A stretch of DNA of 64,000 nucleotides from an uncultured Litoreibacter sp. (GTDB taxonomy: Bacteria > Pseudomonadota > Alphaproteobacteria > Rhodobacterales > Rhodobacteraceae): assembly GCA_947492995.1 (NCBI GenBank), contig CANLOU010000002.1, forward strand, positions 682,001 to 746,000. The letters run 5' to 3'. How positions within the stretch are numbered: position 1 is the first letter of the stretch; every line of letters begins with the position of its first letter. The notes below the pieces were generated by a model. The model did no database searches. It was not told the origin of the DNA and worked only from the letters and a program-made list of their open reading frames with translations. Positions 60,322 to 64,000 of the stretch are shown here, in pieces. The position numbers and the translations under genes were made by a program.

Positions 60322-61533
60322 CTACCACCTGCCGGACGCACCGCCCCCTCTGGACCTGCCGCCGCCAAAGCCGGACCGGCGTCGTCCGGAGGATGAAAAG
60401 AATGACCGCGACCTGCCGCCCGATGTTTTGGATTGGCTGATCCTCGGGATTGTCACGGTGCTGGTGGCCTTATGGCCGCAGTTTCGGCAGGTGTGATGCA
60501 GCTTTGCGGTGCCTTGGGCGGTGGTGGTGGCCGCCCGGATGACCTGACGGCGCGTTTCATAGGTGTGGTAGCCGCAGTCGGGGCAGGCCTTGTGGCGCGA
60601 AAACAGCGCGGGGTAGCCGATAATGGTGACGTGTTCGTCATGGGTGCAGAACCAGACCCCGTAGTCTTTCGAGTCGATCTTCTCCTCCACCAGCTGCCCA
60701 TGGTCGAGATATTGGTCTTCCTGCTTGTCGCCCAGCCGCAGCATGACGCGGCCGCATTCCGGGCATTTGCGAGGCCGGTTGCGGCTGCCCCACCTTATGC
60801 CAAAGAAGCCCGCAACGCTGCACAGCGTGGCGATGATTGCCGCCAAAACCGGGTTGTAGATGAAGGCTTCATATATCCAGTCGCGGATGCGAAAAAACAG
60901 ATTGGGGCGCATAAAGTCCTGCGCAGGGGCCTGAGCTTCGGGGTGAACAGTCTCGACACGCGGGACGGGTGCAGGGACGGGGTCAGGCACAGGGACAGGG
61001 ACAGGGACAGGGGCAGGGGCCGTGGCTGCGATCCTCAGACGCTGCAAGCTGGCATCGGTGCCAAGCAACAGGCCGCGCTCCAGCCGCCCCTCGGCGAATT
61101 CCGGAATAATCACTTGGTCAATGATGCGCGCGGCAATCGCGTCATACCGGGCAGCGTAGCCGCCGCCCAAAGCGATGCGCAATTCGCGATCCTCAACGGC
61201 AACGATCAGCATGATCCCGTCATTGCTGTCCTTGTCCCCGACGCCCCATGCGTTGAACAGGGCTTGGCCAAAAGCCGCAATATCGGGAAAGGATCCATAC
61301 TCATCGCGGCTGTTGATGGTGACGACGGTCATCTCGTGGTTACGGTCTGCCCGGGCCTGCGCCAGCATGGCCGATAACTCGGCCTCCGTTTCCTGCGACA
61401 AGACATCGGCAAAGTCGTTGACATAGATGCTTTGGTACTCCGGCAGGTCTTGCGCCGCCACCGGGGTCGTTAGGGGGGCCGCAAAAACTGCGGCCACAAT
61501 GAACAAAGCGCTGCGTATCAATCCGGTCACCAC
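60322..61533 (-). CDS. TPM-domain protein with zinc-ribbon tail, copy B
   Basis: 403 aa. Signal peptide about 1-27; TPM domain about residues 30-165 (YVNDFADVLSQETEAELSAML ... DKDSNDGIMLIVAVEDRELRIALGGGYAARYDA). A Pro-rich linker (PAPVPVPVPVPDPVPAPVP) and a membrane helix (AAIIATLCSVAGFFGIRWG) lead to a cytoplasm-type region with three CxxC pairs (CPECGR, CPDCGY, CRNCGH), then a Gly/Ser/Arg-rich tail ending GGGASGRW. TPM domains occur in phosphatase-like and photosystem-repair proteins. Role unknown. Paralogue of the neighbouring gene, 12 nt apart. Confidence 0.88.
   Translation of the reverse strand: MVTGLIRSALFIVAAVFAAPLTTPVAAQDLPEYQSIYVNDFADVLSQETEAELSAMLAQARADRNHEMTVVTINSRDEYGSFPDIAAFGQALFNAWGVGDKDSNDGIMLIVAVEDRELRIALGGGYAARYDAIAARIIDQVIIPEFAEGRLERGLLLGTDASLQRLRIAATAPAPVPVPVPVPDPVPAPVPRVETVHPEAQAPAQDFMRPNLFFRIRDWIYEAFIYNPVLAAIIATLCSVAGFFGIRWGSRNRPRKCPECGRVMLRLGDKQEDQYLDHGQLVEEKIDSKDYGVWFCTHDEHVTIIGYPALFSRHKACPDCGYHTYETRRQVIRAATTTAQGTAKLHHTCRNCGHKATSTVTIPRISQSKTSGGRSRSFFSSSGRRRSGFGGGRSRGGGASGRW
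60989..61012. repeat. Hexanucleotide tandem repeat inside the TPM gene
   Basis: Four perfect copies of ACAGGG in a row (60989-61012), with imperfect copies on both sides. They encode the Pro-Val dipeptides of the linker. Six-base units keep the frame, so copy number can vary without a frameshift. Confidence 0.9.
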
Positions 61534-61545
61534 CTCAAGCCCTGC

Positions 61546-62619
61546 CTACCAGCTGCCCGACGCGCCGCCGCCGCTTGAGGAGCCGCCGCCAAAGCTGGAC
61601 CCGCCGGACCCACCCGACGAGGAGCTTTGCGTCACCCGTGGTATCGACACATCGCGTGACGCCTCATGCCCGCATTGGTGGCAGGTCGATCTCAGCCGCG
61701 CCAATCCCGTGGACGAGGTCGTGGCGCTGCGCAACACCGTCCGCCGTGTGTCGTAGGTGTGGTAGTCGCAGCTGGGGCAGGCTCCAATCTTTGAAAACAT
61801 CTTCGGGAACGCTTTGATCGTTATGTGATCGTCGTATTGGCAGACCCAAACGCCGTAATCTTTTGATTTCAGCTTCTCCTCAAGGATTTGTCCTTCATCC
61901 AGGTATTGGTCCTCCTGCACATCGCCCAGCCGCACCATGATGCGCCCGCATTCAGGGCAGCTTTTGGGCGCGTTGCGCACGCCCCAGCGAATGCCGAAGA
62001 AGGCCAGAAAAGGGGACAGTAACAGGCCGGAAAGACCCACGCCCCAGGCCAGCACCGCGCCGCCGGGGTTGTCCTCGGACCACAGCTGGAAGCGCTCCTT
62101 GAGGCTCAAGGTGCTGGCAGGTCTTGTGTCGATTTGCAGCCGTTGCAGGCTGGCGCGGGTGCCTTTGATGATGCCTTGCTCCATCCGTCCGGCCTTGAAT
62201 TCGGGGACCATGATGCTGTCGATGATGCGCTTGGCGATGCCGTCATATCGTGCGCGGTAGCCCGATCCCAACGCAATGCGCATGTCGCGGTCCTGCACGG
62301 CGACGACAAGCATCAATCCGTCGTTGCGCTCCGCGTTGCCGACGCCCCATTTGTTGAACAACCGTTTGGAAAAGGCGGCAATGTCGCGATGCGCGCCATG
62401 GTCATGGCGGCTTTGGATGGTGACCACGGTCATCTCGTGATCGCGGTCATCCCGCGCGTCCTGAAGCATCTGGGTGATCTCGGCTTCGGCCTGCGGCGAC
62501 AGGACATCTGCAAAGTCGTTTACAAAGACGTTGTCGTAATCCGGCAGGTCCTGCGCCATGGCCGAAAAGGCCGCCGACACAACAAAGGTGAGGCTCAAAA
62601 TAAGGGTAAAAATTCGCAT
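61546..62619 (-). CDS. TPM-domain protein with zinc-ribbon tail, copy A
   Basis: 357 aa. Signal peptide about 1-22 (ends AFSAMA). TPM domain about 24-160 (FVNDFADVLSPQAEAEITQMLQDARDDRDHEMTVVTIQ ... NDGLMLVVAVQDRDMRIALGSGYRARYDG). A membrane helix and three CxxC pairs (CPECGR, CPSCDY, CHQCGH) follow, then a Ser/Gly tail ending GGGASGSW. Same architecture as copy B without the Pro-rich linker. It follows the PEP-mutase-family gene by 2 nt and precedes copy B. Confidence 0.88.
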   Translation of the reverse strand: MRIFTLILSLTFVVSAAFSAMAQDLPDYDNVFVNDFADVLSPQAEAEITQMLQDARDDRDHEMTVVTIQSRHDHGAHRDIAAFSKRLFNKWGVGNAERNDGLMLVVAVQDRDMRIALGSGYRARYDGIAKRIIDSIMVPEFKAGRMEQGIIKGTRASLQRLQIDTRPASTLSLKERFQLWSEDNPGGAVLAWGVGLSGLLLSPFLAFFGIRWGVRNAPKSCPECGRIMVRLGDVQEDQYLDEGQILEEKLKSKDYGVWVCQYDDHITIKAFPKMFSKIGACPSCDYHTYDTRRTVLRSATTSSTGLARLRSTCHQCGHEASRDVSIPRVTQSSSSGGSGGSSFGGGSSSGGGASGSW

Positions 62620-62621
62620 CG

Positions 62622-63419
62622 TTAACTTTCCAATAATCTATCCGCGACATTGCCGGGCAAAGCGGAGCCTAACATGTTCAGGTCGCCCTCGCCAAACATG
62701 GCCAGTGCGGCGTCATGGATCACCCGCTGCGTGGTCCGCGCCAGTGCCGAGCCAAGCGAGATACGCGCCAACCCCGCCGCCGCATAATCCGCGCGGCTGT
62801 ACTTGGCATAAAGCCCCGCCGCTAGCACGTTCACGGGCTTCTTGGTGGCGGCAACAACCCGTTTCAAATCGTCAAAGCTCTTGGGCAGCGGCACGTACAG
62901 CCCGTCGGCGCCCGCCGCGTCAAAGGCCTTGATCCGCCGGATGGCCTCGTCAATGTCGTAGCCACCGGTCATGACGCCGTCGGCCCGCGCAACGAAGAAA
63001 AAGTCGCCCGACACCGCCCGCGCGGCGGCGCTGGCGGCCTTCACGCGCTCGACGGCCAGCTCGAAGTCGTAGAATTTCTCGGACGCGCCAATGGTGTCTT
63101 CGATGCAGATGCCCGCCATGCCGACCTCGGCCGACAGGCGCACGCACTCCGCGCAGTCCTCCGGCGCGGGCCCGTACCCGTCCTCCATGTCTCCCGACAC
63201 CGGCACGCTGACGGCGGCCACCAAATCCTGCGCATGGGCCAAATGCTGGTCCATCGACACCTGTCCGCCATCCGGGACGCCCAGGGTGAAGGCGTATGCC
63301 GCCGAGGAGGTCGCGATGGCCTGCGCGCCCAACCCCGCCAGCATCTTGGCCGACCCCGCGTCCCACGCGTTGGCCATGATGAACGGGTCGCCGGGTGTGT
63401 GAAGTTCTCTGAAACTCAT
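62622..63419 (-). CDS. Isocitrate lyase / PEP mutase family protein
   Basis: 265 aa of the PEP mutase-like TIM-barrel family. It opens ELHTPGDPFIMANAWDAGSAKML; the metal-binding Asp region is in PVSGDMEDGYG and the Glu in AGICIEDTIGAS. The usual KKCGH lyase motif of isocitrate lyase is missing, so it belongs to the oxaloacetate hydrolase / 2-methylisocitrate-lyase-like branch whose reaction cannot be set from sequence. It overlaps the aminotransferase gene by 4 nt. Confidence 0.88.
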   Translation of the reverse strand: MSFRELHTPGDPFIMANAWDAGSAKMLAGLGAQAIATSSAAYAFTLGVPDGGQVSMDQHLAHAQDLVAAVSVPVSGDMEDGYGPAPEDCAECVRLSAEVGMAGICIEDTIGASEKFYDFELAVERVKAASAAARAVSGDFFFVARADGVMTGGYDIDEAIRRIKAFDAAGADGLYVPLPKSFDDLKRVVAATKKPVNVLAAGLYAKYSRADYAAAGLARISLGSALARTTQRVIHDAALAMFGEGDLNMLGSALPGNVADRLLES

Positions 63420-64000
63420 GCCGCCAGGCCTCCTGCAAAATCCAAGACGGTGCCAAGGGCGGCCTCAAAGGCGCGGTCCTCCACCGTCATCGCGACGCGC
63501 ACATGTCCGGTCGCCGCCGCGCCGAAGCTTTCGCCCGGCATCACCGCAATCTTGTGGGTGTCCAGCAGGCGGTTGGCAAAGTCTTCGCCCGACAGCCCCG
63601 TGGCCCGCATGTCCAGCATCAGGTACATCGCCCCGCCCGAGGGCACCAGCTTGACTACGTTTTGCTGCGCAATCAGCGCCTGCGCCAGCTCCCGCCGCCG
63701 CTGGAAGGGCGCGCCAACCTTGGCCTCCAGCTCAGGTCCCGCGTTCAGCGCAAAAAGGGCCGCGTCCTGCACAAATCCGGCCACGCCATAGGTGGTGTGG
63801 GTGGCCAGGTTAATCATCTGCGCGATCACCTCCGCAGGCCCCACGACCCAGCCCACGCGGCTGCCCGTCATGGCGTGGCTTTTGGACATGGAGCCCACCA
63901 CCAATGTGCGCGCCGCCATCCCCTCGATCTCGCGCGGGGAGACATGCGCGCCCTCCCACACCTGCGTGTCATAGACCTCGTCCGACACGCACCACAGGTC
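63416..64000 (-). CDS. PLP-dependent aminotransferase class I/II, C-terminal part (runs off right edge)
   Basis: At least 194 codons of the 3' part; the frame continues open to the window edge (DLWCVSDEVYD), so the internal GTG at 63988 is not a true start. The Schiff-base Lys is in VVGSMSKSHAMTGSRVGW, with the phosphate-binding Arg in the same block. The substrate Arg region is near ATGHVRVAMT. It reads as an aspartate/alanine-type transaminase. First visible gene of an operon with the PEP-mutase-like and TPM genes. Confidence 0.9.
   Translation of the reverse strand, partial: DLWCVSDEVYDTQVWEGAHVSPREIEGMAARTLVVGSMSKSHAMTGSRVGWVVGPAEVIAQMINLATHTTYGVAGFVQDAALFALNAGPELEAKVGAPFQRRRELAQALIAQQNVVKLVPSGGAMYLMLDMRATGLSGEDFANRLLDTHKIAVMPGESFGAAATGHVRVAMTVEDRAFEAALGTVLDFAGGLAA

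Noticed and set aside
1-64000. CRISPR arrays, insertion sequences or prophage
   Set aside because: No regularly spaced identical repeats with unique spacers, no transposase frame and no phage cluster were found. The tandem repeats present are inside coding genes.

Overview
The window looks like a chromosomal segment of a marine alphaproteobacterium of the Rhodobacterales (Roseobacter-type). It is GC-rich and densely packed, with many 1-4 nt gene overlaps. The gene set points the same way: a TRAP transporter operon, an AglEFGAK alpha-glucoside ABC operon, an Entner-Doudoroff pair, an MttB-family methyltransferase without an in-frame stop, an RTX protein ending in a Hint domain, and paired Lin0512 proteins. 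Assignments come from reading the sequence; no database search was run.

Layout. 1-7.5 kb: the start of a Rieske oxygenase gene running off the left edge, a small EF-hand protein, then the minus-strand branched-chain amino acid operon (large subunit, a 154-aa unknown protein, small subunit). A leader peptide rich in Val/Leu/Ile codons and an intrinsic terminator precede that operon. Next come a VOC protein, two overlapping Lin0512 genes, dsbB, a DedA-type protein and a zinc metallopeptidase. 7.5-12.4 kb: a TRAP uptake operon (binding protein, terminator, flavin monooxygenase, small and large membrane subunits) and a glutathione peroxidase. 12.5-21.1 kb: tRNA-Leu(CAA), a 0.9-kb gene-poor AT-rich stretch, a 48-aa secreted-looking small ORF, and a 2440-aa RTX / tandem-95 / RTX / Hint protein. 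21.1-24.1 kb: nucleotidyltransferase, SMR efflux protein, NADP isocitrate dehydrogenase, HD-domain phosphohydrolase.

24.5-40.8 kb is the most unusual part. A 4246-aa exported protein carries 29 Ig-like repeats of the DUF7507/DUF11 kind. It overlaps by 4 nt a gene for an 1181-aa outer-membrane beta-barrel protein ending in Phe. Every repeat keeps a Lys, an Asp and an Asn at equivalent places, the triad expected for intramolecular isopeptide bonds. The pair may be a giant surface fibre and its outer-membrane anchor or exporter.

40.9-54.1 kb: an AlkX/YcaQ-type DNA glycosylase, an SDR and a flavin monooxygenase, then a complete sugar module. It has glucokinase, beta-glucosidase and a LacI-type repressor on the minus strand, diverging from the aglEFGAK operon, with two copies of a CCAAAGCGCTTTGG-type operator between them. 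54.1-64 kb: a signal-peptide-bearing tail-collar protein, edd (with a GTTAGCGCTAAC palindrome upstream) and eda, an MttB-family methyltransferase, a small outer-membrane protein, two tandem TPM-domain zinc-ribbon proteins, a PEP mutase/isocitrate lyase family enzyme, and the end of an aminotransferase gene cut by the right edge. The agl, glucokinase and edd/eda genes together describe import of alpha-glucosides, hydrolysis to glucose, phosphorylation and Entner-Doudoroff breakdown.
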